In this document: positions 1 to 8,881 of the stretch, piece after piece
Layout of the letters: the number at the start of each line of letters is the position of its first letter
Numbering within the stretch: the stretch's first letter is position 1
From: Pseudomonas cerasi
Lineage (GTDB): Bacteria > Pseudomonadota > Gammaproteobacteria > Pseudomonadales > Pseudomonadaceae
Length of the DNA: 64,000 bases
Reading direction: 5' to 3'
NCBI RefSeq assembly: GCF_900074915.1
Contig: NZ_LT222319.1
Location: forward strand, 1,423,001 to 1,487,000
The notes under the pieces: model-generated
The model's database searches: none
What the model was told of the DNA's origin: nothing
Seen by the model: only the letters and a program-made list of their open reading frames with translations
Translations under genes and position numbers: made by a program

Positions 1-132
1 GCCATGCTACCGCACGCGCAGGATCTGTTGACGCTGGCAACCTTTGCCTGGCACCGCGGCGAAGCCCTGCCTGCGGATGACGCTCAGCCGGTTTACCTGC
101 GTGACAAGGTGGCTACGCCGAAGGCGCGTTGA
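1..132 (+). CDS. tsaB: TsaB, tRNA threonylcarbamoyladenosine synthesis protein (C-terminal end only)
   Basis: The window opens inside a gene whose last 43 codons are visible in frame 1, ending at a TGA. The tail (HAQDLLTLA, then AQPVYLRDKVA) matches the C-terminus of pseudomonad TsaB (YeaZ). TsaB is the inactive ASKHA-fold partner that, with TsaD and TsaE, transfers the threonylcarbamoyl group to A37 of ANN-decoding tRNAs. Only the end can be judged, so the identification rests on the PVYLRD tail and on gene order. A TtcA- or RimI-like identity is less likely. Confidence 0.75.
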   Translation, partial: AMLPHAQDLLTLATFAWHRGEALPADDAQPVYLRDKVATPKAR

Positions 133-376
133 CGCAAGGGCGGGGCTTGCACGACAGCCTGCCGCATTCCATTCAGGTGTCTTTCAATACTCGCCAACCG
201 CGCAACCAGTATTGGAAAAATATCAGTTTGCCATCTACCGTTTATCGTCTGAATGGTCTTTAATCTCATTTGGCGATAACAAGTTGCAAGATATGTGGTC
301 TAGTTATCGCTACGCAATTTGCGAACTACAAGGCAGTAACGCTAAATTGCCACTATCGACGCCGAGTACATAATCG

Positions 377-688
377 ATGCGCATAGACGGAACCTCATCA
401 CGCTCGTATCCCATCAAGCGAAAGCCGCAGAAAACGCCTTCGACCGTCGAAGGGTCTTTTGAGGAAGTCGTAGTTGATGCCGAGTTGCCGCCGCCCCCAG
501 CGCGCGCTCGCCGTGAAACGGGTGATTCACCGATTGGCAGCACTGCCAATGTGCCTGCGCGTCCGCAAGACATCATTTTCCCGCGCTCCATGAGCTCTCG
601 TGTCGCCCACGCGCTGGCCAGTTATATGGCCACTGCCAGTTTTGTCGATTGGGACCTTGAAGTATCGGGGCTCGATCTGCACGTTTGA
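377..688 (+). CDS. Small conserved hypothetical protein
   Basis: This encodes 103 residues of no recognised family. The N-terminal half is basic and Ser/Pro-rich (SYPIKRKPQK), followed by an acidic patch and a PPPPARARR linker near residue 38-47. The C-terminal third (about 68-103) looks folded, with a likely helix (VAHALASYMATASF) and an FVDWDLEVSGLDLHV end. There is no signal peptide or membrane segment. The stop codon lies 2 bases before the GTG start of the DUF72 gene, so the two are probably co-transcribed and translationally coupled. The start has only a weak Shine-Dalgarno. The 244 bases upstream are AT-rich and hold no gene I can support; they probably carry the promoter. Confidence 0.6.
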   Translation: MRIDGTSSRSYPIKRKPQKTPSTVEGSFEEVVVDAELPPPPARARRETGDSPIGSTANVPARPQDIIFPRSMSSRVAHALASYMATASFVDWDLEVSGLDLHV

Positions 689-690
689 TT

Positions 691-1554
691 GTGTCCCGTC
701 TGCCTTACTACGTTGGTTGTCCGTCATGGAGTGAAAACGCCTGGCGCGATTCGCTGTATCCAGAAGATGCCCGCCCCAATGATTTCCTGAATCTTTACAC
801 TCAGGTATTCAACGCTGTCGAAGGCAACACCACTTTCTACGCCCGTCCCGCCGCCACCACGGTGCAGCGCTGGGCAGAAACGATGCCCGACGATTTTCGT
901 TTCACCGCCAAATTCCATAAAGACATCAGTCATAACGGCGACCTTCGTGAGCAGGTCGGCGCCGCTGAGGAATTCATCCGGTTACTTGCGCCTCTGGGCG
1001 GGCGGATTGCGCCGTTCTGGCTGCAGTTGCCAGCCAGCTTCACGCCGCAGCGTCTGGCCGAGCTGGCCGGCTTTCTCGACGAACTCAACGTGCCGCTTGC
1101 CGTAGAAGTGCGCAATATGGCGTTTTTCCTGAAGGGTGATGAAGAGCGCATGCTCAATCGCCTGTTGCTGGACCGAGGCGTCGAGCGCATCTGTCTCGAT
1201 TCCCGCGCGTTGTTCAGCTGCTTCTCAAGCGATCCCGCAGTCTTGCACGCCCAATCGAAAAAACCCAAGGTGCCACCTCGTCCGGCCGCGCTGACCCTGT
1301 TTCCTCAGGTCCGTTTCATCGGCGGTCCTGACCTGGAGGCCAATGATCAGTTTTTGGTGCAGTGGGTGGAAAAGGTCGCCGTGTGGATCGAAGAGGGGCG
1401 CACGCCTTATGTCTTCCTGCACACCCCGGACAACATCAGGGCTGCCGAACAGGCCATGCGCTTTCATCAGCAACTGATGGCGCGATTGCCTGGCCTGCCG
1501 GCATTGTTCGAACTGGATCGCGGGCCTCAGGTGGAACAGTTGGGCTTGCTCTGA
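691..1554 (+). CDS. DUF72 (YecE-like) family protein
   Basis: This 287-residue protein matches the DUF72/YecE family, predicted TIM-barrel proteins of unproven function. Family signatures visible are the opening YYVGCPSWSE, the early VEGNTTFYA strand/loop, FTAKFHKDISH, FWLQLPASF, the VEVRN strand and the late PYVFLHTPDN. Length is typical. A TTG six bases upstream overlaps the preceding stop (TTGA), but the GTG gives the conserved N-terminus MSRLPYYVGCPSW, so I place the start there. No catalytic role is assigned. The tight spacing to the upstream 103-residue gene suggests one transcript. Confidence 0.85.
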   Translation: MSRLPYYVGCPSWSENAWRDSLYPEDARPNDFLNLYTQVFNAVEGNTTFYARPAATTVQRWAETMPDDFRFTAKFHKDISHNGDLREQVGAAEEFIRLLAPLGGRIAPFWLQLPASFTPQRLAELAGFLDELNVPLAVEVRNMAFFLKGDEERMLNRLLLDRGVERICLDSRALFSCFSSDPAVLHAQSKKPKVPPRPAALTLFPQVRFIGGPDLEANDQFLVQWVEKVAVWIEEGRTPYVFLHTPDNIRAAEQAMRFHQQLMARLPGLPALFELDRGPQVEQLGLL

Positions 1555-1687
1555 GGTCTTCCAGGTGTGGGCTGACAGAGTCCGACCTTGTGGAGAGCCC
1601 GCTTATGGATTCGCAACTGCGCTGTTTTGTCCCTGTTCACAGATTTTCTGTTCGATTCGCACCCGTTGCGCGGGTCAAGGTTTAAGC

Positions 1688-2377
1688 ATGCGCGTACTGC
1701 TGGTATTCCTGCTGCTCTGTGCAATGGGGGCGTTCGCCGTCTGGCGCGGCTGGGTCGATGTACCCGAGCGCTGGAACCCGTGGGCGCCGTTGGATGTGCG
1801 GGCCGAGCCCAACTTTCTGACGTCTTACAAGCTGTCGCGACTGCAAAATGATCCCGCGCTGTGCGATCAGGTGCTGAGTTCGTCAGGGTTGCGTTTCAGT
1901 CGCCAGGCCGACAGTGATCCTTCTGCCCGTTGCCCCCTGGAAAATACCCTGCGCATTCAGGGTGGCGACGTGGCGCTGAGCAGCAGCTTTCTGGCCAGTT
2001 GCCCGTTGGCGGTCGGCTATGCGCTGTTTGATATTCACACGTTGCAACCCGCCGCTCAGGCCGTTTTCGGCCAGCGGGTAGCGCGGATCGATCATTTGGG
2101 CAGCTTTGCCTGCCGCAACATCTACAACCGCGCCAATGCTCGGCTCAGCCAGCACGCCACGGCCAATGCGCTGGACATGGCAGGTTTTCGCCTGGCAGAC
2201 GGTCAGCGCATCGTTGTTCTCAAGGATTGGGGCGACGAGGGGGAAAAGGGGCGTTTTCTGAGGCTGTTACGTGACGGTGCCTGCAAAAACTTCAGCACGG
2301 TGCTCGGGCCTGAGTACAACGCGGCGCATCGCGATCATTTTCACGTCGACATGGGGCGCTGGTCGGTGTGCAGGTAA
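1688..2377 (+). CDS. Extensin-like C-terminal domain protein, exported or membrane-anchored
   Basis: This 229-residue protein starts with a hydrophobic segment (residues 3-18) that is either an uncleaved anchor or a signal peptide. The rest matches the extensin-like C-terminal domain, a relative of the LAS (M15/lysostaphin-type) zinc peptidases. Putative metal ligands are H156 and D163 in SQHATANALD and H217/H219 in HRDHFHVD. Several cysteines (about 59, 82, 105, 142, 199, 228) could form disulfides in the periplasm. A role in peptidoglycan trimming is plausible from the fold but not demonstrated. The ATG follows a weak Shine-Dalgarno (CAAGG). The next gene is convergent. Confidence 0.8.
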   Translation: MRVLLVFLLLCAMGAFAVWRGWVDVPERWNPWAPLDVRAEPNFLTSYKLSRLQNDPALCDQVLSSSGLRFSRQADSDPSARCPLENTLRIQGGDVALSSSFLASCPLAVGYALFDIHTLQPAAQAVFGQRVARIDHLGSFACRNIYNRANARLSQHATANALDMAGFRLADGQRIVVLKDWGDEGEKGRFLRLLRDGACKNFSTVLGPEYNAAHRDHFHVDMGRWSVCR

Positions 2378-2387
2378 GTGTTCGGGC

Positions 2388-3011
2388 TTATGCCGCCATC
2401 CGCAGGTTCTGCAGGATCAACGGACGTGCCCAGCCGTTCTCGTAGTCGAACTGGCGCTGTTGGGCGGCGATCGTCTGCTCATCCAGAGGTTGGGCAGGCT
2501 TGTCGGCCAGTTCCCATTCGAATTCGGCAATCGGCAGATGCAGCGGGCGTGGCTGCGGGCCTGGGCCTGGTTTGACGCTATCGTCATAAGGGTTCAGAAC
2601 GGTAGGGCGTACCCAGTGGCTCTCGAACTCCAGATGGCGTTGCTGTTCGATCATTTCAGCCATGCTGAACGGCTCTGCAGGCGGAGGCAGCAGATCAAGG
2701 TCAAACTCGGCAATCGGCAGGAACAGCGGCTCTGGAGGCTTGACCTCGGTATCGGTGACCGGGCAGGTACGTTGCTCGACGATCTTGCTCAGGGTTTTGG
2801 CGCCAGCGACCGGCTCGCCTGTTTCTACATCCACCTCAACAGCCGTCGGGTGTACGGGTACTGAAGCGCTTTCACTGACCTGATCCGCCATCGCCCGGGC
2901 AAATGCATCCGACCACAGCTGTGTCACACCACCCAGTGTGCGGCTGTTGCGTACGCTAAAGTCGCCTGAGTGCGACAAATAGCCGATGGATGATTGAACA
3001 ATCTCTGACAT
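2388..3011 (-). CDS. Hypothetical protein with an internal duplication
   Basis: This encodes 207 residues from the ATG at 3011 ([10 protein letters not shown]); an upstream extension of ten residues is possible but looks non-conserved. No known domain was recognised. It carries two copies of an about 45-residue unit, residues 95-139 and 156-201. Each begins PL-x-LPIAEF, runs through a Pro-rich stretch to an EQQR/AQQR helix, and ends in W-x-RP. The N-terminus (about 1-60) is polar with no signal peptide. The copies are separated by a PGPGPQPRP linker, suggesting a scaffold or peptide-binding repeat protein. It is divergent from rsmJ and ends 11 bases from the extensin-like gene. Confidence 0.7.
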   Translation of the reverse strand: MSEIVQSSIGYLSHSGDFSVRNSRTLGGVTQLWSDAFARAMADQVSESASVPVHPTAVEVDVETGEPVAGAKTLSKIVEQRTCPVTDTEVKPPEPLFLPIAEFDLDLLPPPAEPFSMAEMIEQQRHLEFESHWVRPTVLNPYDDSVKPGPGPQPRPLHLPIAEFEWELADKPAQPLDEQTIAAQQRQFDYENGWARPLILQNLRMAA

Positions 3012-3059
3012 AGCGATCAGTACTGGCCTTGGGTCTGGCAAAATGCCGGATACTTGGTT

Positions 3060-3078
3060 ATCGGCAGACTTTGCCGAT
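3060..3078. promoter_or_regulatory. Short dyad between the repeat protein gene and rsmJ
   Basis: ATCGGCA and TGCCGAT form a perfect 7-bp inverted repeat around a 5-base loop in the 96-base divergent intergenic region. There is no T-run, so it is more likely an operator or a 5'-leader hairpin than a terminator. Confidence 0.3.
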
Positions 3079-3107
3079 CATTAACAATTTTTGAGTGTGT
3101 AGACGCA

Positions 3108-3917
3108 ATGATTGAGCAGCAAGCAGGCAGTCGTATCCGGGTCGAAGCCCTGGCCGTTGGCGAGCAGGAGCAGGCGGCGCAATGGGCGCAGCGCCTGGGC
3201 CTGCCGTTGAGCGATGCGCACGCTGATTTTGCACTGCAACTGACTGACGACGGGCTGCAATTGCAGCAGTTGGGCGATGATGCACCGGGCGCTGTACGTG
3301 TCGACTTTGTCGAGGGCGCAGTCGCTCATCGGCGGCTGTTCGGTGGTGGGACCGGGCAGATGATTGCCAAAGCGGTCGGTATTCAGCCAGGCATTCGCCC
3401 CAGCGTGTTGGACGCAACGGCAGGCCTTGGCAAGGATGCGTTCGTGCTCGCGAGTCTCGGTTGCGACATGAGCCTGATCGAGCGCCAGCCGATCATCGCT
3501 GCATTGCTGGAAGACGGTCTGGCCCGTGGGCGCGGTGATCGTGATGTCGGTTCTATCATTGCCCGGATGCGCCTGTTGACCGGCAACTCGATCGATATCA
3601 TCCGCGCCTGGACAGGGGAGCCGCCTCAGGTGATCTACCTGGACCCGATGTTTCCGCACCGGGAAAAGACCGCACTGGTGAAAAAGGAAATGCGTCTGTT
3701 CCGGCCATTGGTCGGTGATGACATGGACGCGCCTGCGTTGCTTGAGGCAGCACTGGCGCTTGCCACCCACCGCGTGGTGGTCAAACGCCCGCGCAAGGCC
3801 CCCTGCATCGACGGCCTCAAGCCAGGTTATGCGCTGGACGGCAAATCCAGCCGCTACGACATTTACCCGAAGAAGGCCTTGAAGCCCAAGGCAGCCGCAG
3901 AGGAAAGCGGTGCATAG
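3108..3917 (+). CDS. rsmJ: 16S rRNA (guanine1516-N2)-methyltransferase RsmJ
   Basis: This 269-residue protein is an S-adenosylmethionine-dependent enzyme that methylates N2 of G1516 in 16S rRNA of the 30S subunit. Visible signatures are the SAM-binding motif DATAGLGKD (102-110), the acidic ribose-binding loop LIERQP (about 123-128), and the catalytic-type motif LDPMFPHR (178-185) followed by KKEMR, which is characteristic of RsmJ (YhiQ). The start [10 protein letters not shown] was chosen because it begins at the family's usual length. It is monocistronic, with a divergent gene upstream and a convergent DUF4197 gene downstream. Confidence 0.92.
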   Translation: MIEQQAGSRIRVEALAVGEQEQAAQWAQRLGLPLSDAHADFALQLTDDGLQLQQLGDDAPGAVRVDFVEGAVAHRRLFGGGTGQMIAKAVGIQPGIRPSVLDATAGLGKDAFVLASLGCDMSLIERQPIIAALLEDGLARGRGDRDVGSIIARMRLLTGNSIDIIRAWTGEPPQVIYLDPMFPHREKTALVKKEMRLFRPLVGDDMDAPALLEAALALATHRVVVKRPRKAPCIDGLKPGYALDGKSSRYDIYPKKALKPKAAAEESGA

Positions 3918-3988
3918 CGCCTATTCTCAACGGCCCGGGCCCGAGTCAAACGCAGAGGCGCCCGTGAATACAGGCGCAGACCTTATAC

Positions 3989-4678
3989 TCAAAGCGCGCC
4001 AAATACCTTCTTCGCCAGGCCCGTAGCGGCAGCAGCAGGGTTGGCGCGGATGCTTTCTTCCTGTTTGGCGATCATTTCGAACAGCCCGTTCAGCGCTTGT
4101 TCGGTCACGTAGCCTTCAAGGTTGGCACTTTTGCTGTCAAGCGCGCCAAGCGCCGCCGCTTTGCCGGCAAAGGCATTGTACTTCTGGGCCAGACCCACCT
4201 GATCGGTGGACTTCTTGACGATAGGCAGGAACCTGGCGCGGATCTGCTCGCGGCTGGTGCTGCTCAGGTACTGGGTGGCCGAGTCCTTGCCGCCGCTGAG
4301 AATGGCCTTGGCGTCGGTTACGCTCATCTTCTTCACTGCATCCACAAGCAGTGCCTGAGCTTGAGGCACGGCGGCTTCGGCGGCCTGGTTCATGCTGGTT
4401 TCCAGCTGATCGACCTGAGTGCCCATGCCCAGCATTTTCATCTTCTTCGCGATCTGGCCGAGTTTGCCCGGCAGCTCGATGCGCACCTCTTCATTTTTGC
4501 TGAAACCACCGGGAACGCCGAGCTGTTTGACGGCGACCTGTGCGCCCTGAGTCAGGGCATCCTTGAGTCCACCGGTTGCGTCCGATTGCGAGAGGTCGCT
4601 CAACGACAGAGCGAAAACGTTGGCCGACAGCAGAAGGCCAGCGCACAGGCCGGCCAGGGAGAACGAAAAACGAAGCAT
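3989..4678 (-). CDS. DUF4197 domain protein, predicted periplasmic
   Basis: This encodes 229 residues. Residues 1-23 form a signal peptide ending SANVFA. The mature part is almost wholly helical and matches the DUF4197 family (AVKQLGVPGGF, EVRIELPGKL, SVTDAKAIL, ATQYLSSTSREQI). Family members are secreted or periplasmic proteins of unknown function in proteobacteria. There is no lipobox cysteine. It is a single gene between convergent rsmJ and the end of plsB. No function is proposed beyond envelope location. Confidence 0.85.
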   Translation of the reverse strand: MLRFSFSLAGLCAGLLLSANVFALSLSDLSQSDATGGLKDALTQGAQVAVKQLGVPGGFSKNEEVRIELPGKLGQIAKKMKMLGMGTQVDQLETSMNQAAEAAVPQAQALLVDAVKKMSVTDAKAILSGGKDSATQYLSSTSREQIRARFLPIVKKSTDQVGLAQKYNAFAGKAAALGALDSKSANLEGYVTEQALNGLFEMIAKQEESIRANPAAAATGLAKKVFGAL

Positions 4679-4995
4679 GAGAGCGTCCTTGTTGAAGTGG
4701 GTTCTGACCTGAACCCGGGGCGATAGTGGTGCGGTGCGTGAGCAAGCGTATCAGGAAGTCGCGACAGGCACTTGCACCCGTTAGCGATGGACGTCAATCG
4801 ATGTCGAGGGGATGAAGCTTTGTGAGACGACAACGGCGCGCCGAGGCGCACCGTTGAAGGGAGCATTCAGTGTTGAACGGATCAGCAGGCTGCCTGAGTT
4901 GATAGGCACCAGTCATTGGTGCAAACCAAACCCTGGCAGGGGCCAGACAGCACAAAACACTCGTCTAAAGATCCCTGCCAGATTAAGGAAAATCC
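4679..4995. other. 317-base gap without a supported gene; two inverted repeats
   Basis: No coding sequence is convincing here. It must hold the promoter of the DUF4197 gene (near 4680-4740) and the 3' end of the plsB transcript. A perfect 9-bp inverted repeat (CTGGCAGGG at 4933-4941, CCCTGCCAG at 4973-4981) lies 15-60 bases beyond the plsB stop, and a 6-bp hairpin (GCACCA/TGGTGC, 4906-4922) lies beyond that. Neither has a strong T-run, so they are weak terminator candidates or parts of a 3'-UTR RNA. Confidence 0.4.
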
Positions 4996-7497
4996 CTACG
5001 CTGCGCCTTGATCAGTTCCCACATCCTGCTCCTCTTCGTTGCTGTGCAAGGCCACTTGCCGTATCGAAAGACGGATTTCGGCAGGCAATACGCGCTTGGC
5101 CGCCCCTTCCGCCAGTTCGCCCAGCATCGGGTGATAGCTCAGCTTGCCGGCACTGTCCTTGCGCAGCACGCCCAGGTCCAGCAGGGTCTGGATGAAGTGC
5201 CGGAACAGGCTCTTGTCGAAAAACTCCGGCGCATTGAGGCCGTGCAGAATCGACAGGCGCTGGGCCATGACCGTGCACAGGTCCTCGAGCTGTTCGGGAC
5301 TCAGCGTGTTCTGCCCGCTGTTGAGCAACAAGGCGATCGCCATGTAGAAGCGCTGCAGGGTCTGGGCGATGGCGCGCGACAACAGGGTCAGCAAGACGAA
5401 CTCGCGCGAGCTGGGCTCGGGGCGCACGTAGGCGTCCTTTTTGAAGCGCAACAGACCTTGTTCCACGAACGCAGCGAGCCATTGATCGACCACCTCATCC
5501 AGCTCATTCAGCGGCCAGCGAATGAACAGCTCCGATTGCAGGAACGGGTAAAGTGCACGTGTGTAGCGCAGGATCTGATCGCGGGTCATGCGCGACGAGC
5601 TCTGGAAAAAGCTCGCGAGCAGCGACGGCAGGGCAAAGATGTGCAGAACGTTGTTGCGGTAGTAGGTCATCAACACCGCATTCTGTTCGTTCAGGTACAG
5701 AATTTTGCCCAGCGCGTCTTTTTGCTCGGCGAGCAGGTCCATGCCTTTGACATGCTCGATCAGCGAGCGGCCGTCGCCTTCGGGCAGCGTCGTGTGCGGG
5801 GAGTACGGAACGGCGCGTAGCAGGGTCAGGTACAGGTCGAGAACCCGCTCCATGGCCTGATCGTCCAGCGCCAGCCTTTGCGTCGACAGTAACGCCACGG
5901 CAACCAGGTTCATCGGGTTGACGGCAGCGGCTTCGTTCAGGTGCTGGGCCACACGCTCACCCAGGCGGTGCGTGGTCTCGCTCAGCCATTCGGGGCGAAA
6001 TTGCGGGTCCAGTTGCTGTTCACGCCAGTCCGGTTGCTCGCCATCGAGGAACTCGGCCAGTTTGATGGGCGCACCGAAGTTCACCGAGACTTGGCCGAAG
6101 CGCTTTTTCAGCGCGCCAATGACTTTGAAGATATCGAAGATCGACTCTTTCTTCTTGGTTGCCCCGCGCAGCTCGCCCAGGTAGGTGCGGCCCTCCAGAA
6201 CACGCTCGTAGCCGATGTACACCGGAATGAAGACGATGGGCATCCGCGAGTTGCGCAGGAAGCTGCGCAGAGTGATGGCGAGCATGCCGGTTTTCGGTTG
6301 CAGCATGCGCCCGGTGCGCGAACGGCCGCCTTCGACAAAGTATTCGACCGGAAAGCCCTTGATGAACAGCGTGTGCAGGTACTCGGTGAACACCGCCGTA
6401 TACAGCGGGTTGCCCTTGAACGTGCGGCGCATGAAAAATGCCCCGCCACGTCGCAGCAGGCTGCCGACCACAGGCATATTCAGGTTGATGCCGGCGGCGA
6501 TGTGCGGCGGCGTGAGGCCATTGCGAAACAGCAGGTAAGACAGCAGCAGATAATCGATATGGCTGCGGTGGCAAGGTACATAAATGACCTCATGTCCCGG
6601 CGCCACTTCCTGAACGCCTTCGATGTGGCTGACCTTGATGCCATCGTAGATCTTGTTCCAGAACCAGCTGAGGACCACTTCCATGAAGCGGATCACCGAA
6701 TAGGTGTAGTCCGAGGCGATCTCGTTGCCGTAGCTCAGTGCCCGTTCCCGCGCCTTTTCCTGGGTGATGTGTTCACGCTCGGCCTCTTCGATGATCGCCT
6801 GCTTGACCAGTGGCTCATCCAGCAGACCCTTGACCACCGTGCGCCGGTGCGAAACGTCCGGGCCGATCACGGCGCTTTTCAGGTTGCGAAAATGCACGCG
6901 CAGCAGACGTTGAGTCATGCGCAGCGTCAGTTCGTAACCCTTGTTTTCACCCACCAGTTCGCGCATGTGAATCGGCGCAGAAAACTGCACGCGGGTCTTG
7001 CGGCCCAGAATCAGGATGCTGACCAGACGGCGTAAGCGACCGGTCACCGCCCAGCTGTCGGCGAACAGCAGCTTCCAGGCACTGGACTCGCGGTCAGGTG
7101 ACTGGCCCCAGAACACGCTGACCGGGATGATCTGCGCGTCTTCGCCGGGGTTCTGGCTGATGGCTGCAACCACACGCTCCAGCGTCGGGGGCGCACCGCG
7201 CTTGTCCTGGCGACCGAGCCAGTCAGGGGAGGGGGTCAGGTAAAAGAATGCGGCGGGCTCAATCAGGTTACCGACCGCCACCGACAGCACCGGACGAGGC
7301 AGACCGGCCTTGCGGCATTCTGTGTCGATCACTGCCAGATCGCTGATCGACGGCGATTGCAGTGCGTAGAACACCGGACGACTGCGGTCCAGATTCAGCG
7401 TGAAAGACGATTGATTGATGGTTTCCGAGCGAACCCAGAGATACAACAACCGGCGCAGGGTGCCGAACACAAGACGACGGAATGGAGAACGGGTCAT
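4996..7497 (-). CDS. plsB: Glycerol-3-phosphate 1-O-acyltransferase PlsB
   Basis: This 833-residue inner-membrane enzyme acylates sn-glycerol 3-phosphate at position 1 from acyl-ACP or acyl-CoA, the first step of phospholipid synthesis. The four acyltransferase blocks are present: the HX4D catalytic motif at H310-D315 (HRSHID), [10 protein letters not shown] at about 351-360, [11 protein letters not shown] at 388-398, and [12 protein letters not shown]. The start [14 protein letters not shown] at 7497 was chosen over an upstream extension of 35 residues because the extension is basic and unconserved. Length matches the family (about 805-835). It supplies lysophosphatidic acid for the pathway that continues through CdsA at 27.6 kb. 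Confidence 0.97.
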   Translation of the reverse strand: MTRSPFRRLVFGTLRRLLYLWVRSETINQSSFTLNLDRSRPVFYALQSPSISDLAVIDTECRKAGLPRPVLSVAVGNLIEPAAFFYLTPSPDWLGRQDKRGAPPTLERVVAAISQNPGEDAQIIPVSVFWGQSPDRESSAWKLLFADSWAVTGRLRRLVSILILGRKTRVQFSAPIHMRELVGENKGYELTLRMTQRLLRVHFRNLKSAVIGPDVSHRRTVVKGLLDEPLVKQAIIEEAEREHITQEKARERALSYGNEIASDYTYSVIRFMEVVLSWFWNKIYDGIKVSHIEGVQEVAPGHEVIYVPCHRSHIDYLLLSYLLFRNGLTPPHIAAGINLNMPVVGSLLRRGGAFFMRRTFKGNPLYTAVFTEYLHTLFIKGFPVEYFVEGGRSRTGRMLQPKTGMLAITLRSFLRNSRMPIVFIPVYIGYERVLEGRTYLGELRGATKKKESIFDIFKVIGALKKRFGQVSVNFGAPIKLAEFLDGEQPDWREQQLDPQFRPEWLSETTHRLGERVAQHLNEAAAVNPMNLVAVALLSTQRLALDDQAMERVLDLYLTLLRAVPYSPHTTLPEGDGRSLIEHVKGMDLLAEQKDALGKILYLNEQNAVLMTYYRNNVLHIFALPSLLASFFQSSSRMTRDQILRYTRALYPFLQSELFIRWPLNELDEVVDQWLAAFVEQGLLRFKKDAYVRPEPSSREFVLLTLLSRAIAQTLQRFYMAIALLLNSGQNTLSPEQLEDLCTVMAQRLSILHGLNAPEFFDKSLFRHFIQTLLDLGVLRKDSAGKLSYHPMLGELAEGAAKRVLPAEIRLSIRQVALHSNEEEQDVGTDQGAA

Positions 7498-7674
7498 ACG
7501 GCTTCTGCTGAGTGAGGGGCGGGCGATTGCCCTGGATGGGCGCCAGTGTGACGTATCCCGCAGCGATCGGCAAAAGCGCCGTATGCCGGCTGAACGGATC
7601 AAGTCTGAATGACCGCGTACCGAGCCGGGTTCACCTCACGACGGCACGCATCGGCAACGTCGCAGCGAAAAATC

Positions 7675-8052
7675 CTACGAGGTTCGCCAGGTTATCTCTT
7701 CTTCGCCGTCGGCACTCACGCGTATCCAGCGATCGGCAGTCTCGTCGCTTTCTTCTTCAACCCAGGTGCCCGGGGCGCAACGTACTTCAACGTTCAAGGC
7801 CTTGAATGCAGCGCGGGCGCAGGCGATGTCGTCTTCCCACGGGGTCTGGTCGCTGTCCAGATGCAGGCTGTTCCATTTGCCGACCGCTTTGGGCAGCCAG
7901 GTGACGGCCACAGTGCCCGCTGTGCATTTCCAGGTCTGGCCTTTCTGCTTCCATTCGCTGCAGGAGCCCAGCGCGTCGCCGAGCCATTGGGCGATTGCCT
8001 TGTGATCGACGTCTTCGTCTTTCAGGTAAATCTCGATATCGGGTTGGCGCAT
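7675..8052 (-). CDS. Conserved hypothetical protein
   Basis: This encodes 125 residues of no recognised domain. It is acidic and rich in Trp (about seven, including WRTS at the end), with no signal peptide or membrane segment. Features include an N-terminal strand (DIEIYLKDED), a helix (HKAIAQWLGDALG), and three cysteines near residues 31, 43 and 91. It ends 178 bases upstream of plsB and starts 19 bases after rlmA on the same strand, so it probably shares the rlmA-dapE transcript. It has the look of a small cytosolic pseudomonad protein that could bind a partner; function unknown. Confidence 0.65.
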   Translation of the reverse strand: MRQPDIEIYLKDEDVDHKAIAQWLGDALGSCSEWKQKGQTWKCTAGTVAVTWLPKAVGKWNSLHLDSDQTPWEDDIACARAAFKALNVEVRCAPGTWVEEESDETADRWIRVSADGEEEITWRTS

Positions 8053-8071
8053 GGGGGCCTCTGTTGAATGC

Positions 8072-8881
8072 TTATTGCAGCACGAAATAATCGTAGCGCA
8101 TGGAAACGGTGACCTTGAAAGGTCCTGGTTGCTCGATGACCGCTGCCCGACGTTCGGCGCTGGCGCGCCAGCCGTGCGGTGTCATGGCCAGCAGATCGGC
8201 GCGGGACTGGCCGTCGATCAGCTTCAGCGTGTAGCGCAGGGTTTCGCTGTGTTGCAGCTGCATGCCTTGCGGCACCAGCGACAGGTGCTTGTCATCGGCA
8301 TAATCGCGCACTTCATCATAGAGCCGCTGACGCAGCTCCATCAGATGCTCATTGGTCGGGCCGACCCGCATCAGTCCGCCGCCAGGGGTCAGCAGGCGTT
8401 TGGCTTCCTGCCAGTCCAGCGGGCTGAACACGCTGGCCAGAAACTGGCAACTGGCATCCGGAAGTGGCACACGCGCCATGCTGGCGACCATCCAGGTCAG
8501 CGTCGGGTCACGACGGCAGGCGCGCTTGACCGCTTCACGGGAGATGTCCAGCGCATAGCCATCGGCATGAGGCAAGGCTTCGGCAATCTGCGCGGTGTAA
8601 TACCCTTCGCCACAGCCGATGTCCAACCAATGCGCGGGGGATCGCTCGGCGGCCAGTTCAGCCAGACGCCGGGCTACCGGAGCGTAGTGCCCGGCGTTGA
8701 GAAAGTCGCGTCGCGCCTCGACCATGGCCTGATTGTCGCCAGGGTCGCGGCTGTTCTTGTGCTGCACCGGCAACAGGTTCAGATAACCCTGACGGGCGCG
8801 GTCGAAGCGATGATTGGCCGGGCACACAACGCCGTTGTCGGCAGTGCTGAGCGGCGCTGAGCAGATCGGGCAGGTCAGCAT
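8072..8881 (-). CDS. rlmA: 23S rRNA (guanine-N1)-methyltransferase RlmA-type
   Basis: This 269-residue protein has the RlmA (RrmA) layout. An N-terminal zinc finger (C4, C7, C20, H24 in CPIC ... CPANH) is followed by the family signature FDRARQGYLNLL and a Rossmann methyltransferase domain with the SAM motif LDIGCGEGYY (86-95). RlmA methylates N1 of G745 (or G748 in the TlrB branch) in helix 35 of 23S rRNA; gammaproteobacterial members act on G745. Its stop overlaps the start of dapE's terminal codons by one base (8881), indicating co-transcription with dapE. Confidence 0.88.
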   Translation of the reverse strand: MLTCPICSAPLSTADNGVVCPANHRFDRARQGYLNLLPVQHKNSRDPGDNQAMVEARRDFLNAGHYAPVARRLAELAAERSPAHWLDIGCGEGYYTAQIAEALPHADGYALDISREAVKRACRRDPTLTWMVASMARVPLPDASCQFLASVFSPLDWQEAKRLLTPGGGLMRVGPTNEHLMELRQRLYDEVRDYADDKHLSLVPQGMQLQHSETLRYTLKLIDGQSRADLLAMTPHGWRASAERRAAVIEQPGPFKVTVSMRYDYFVLQ

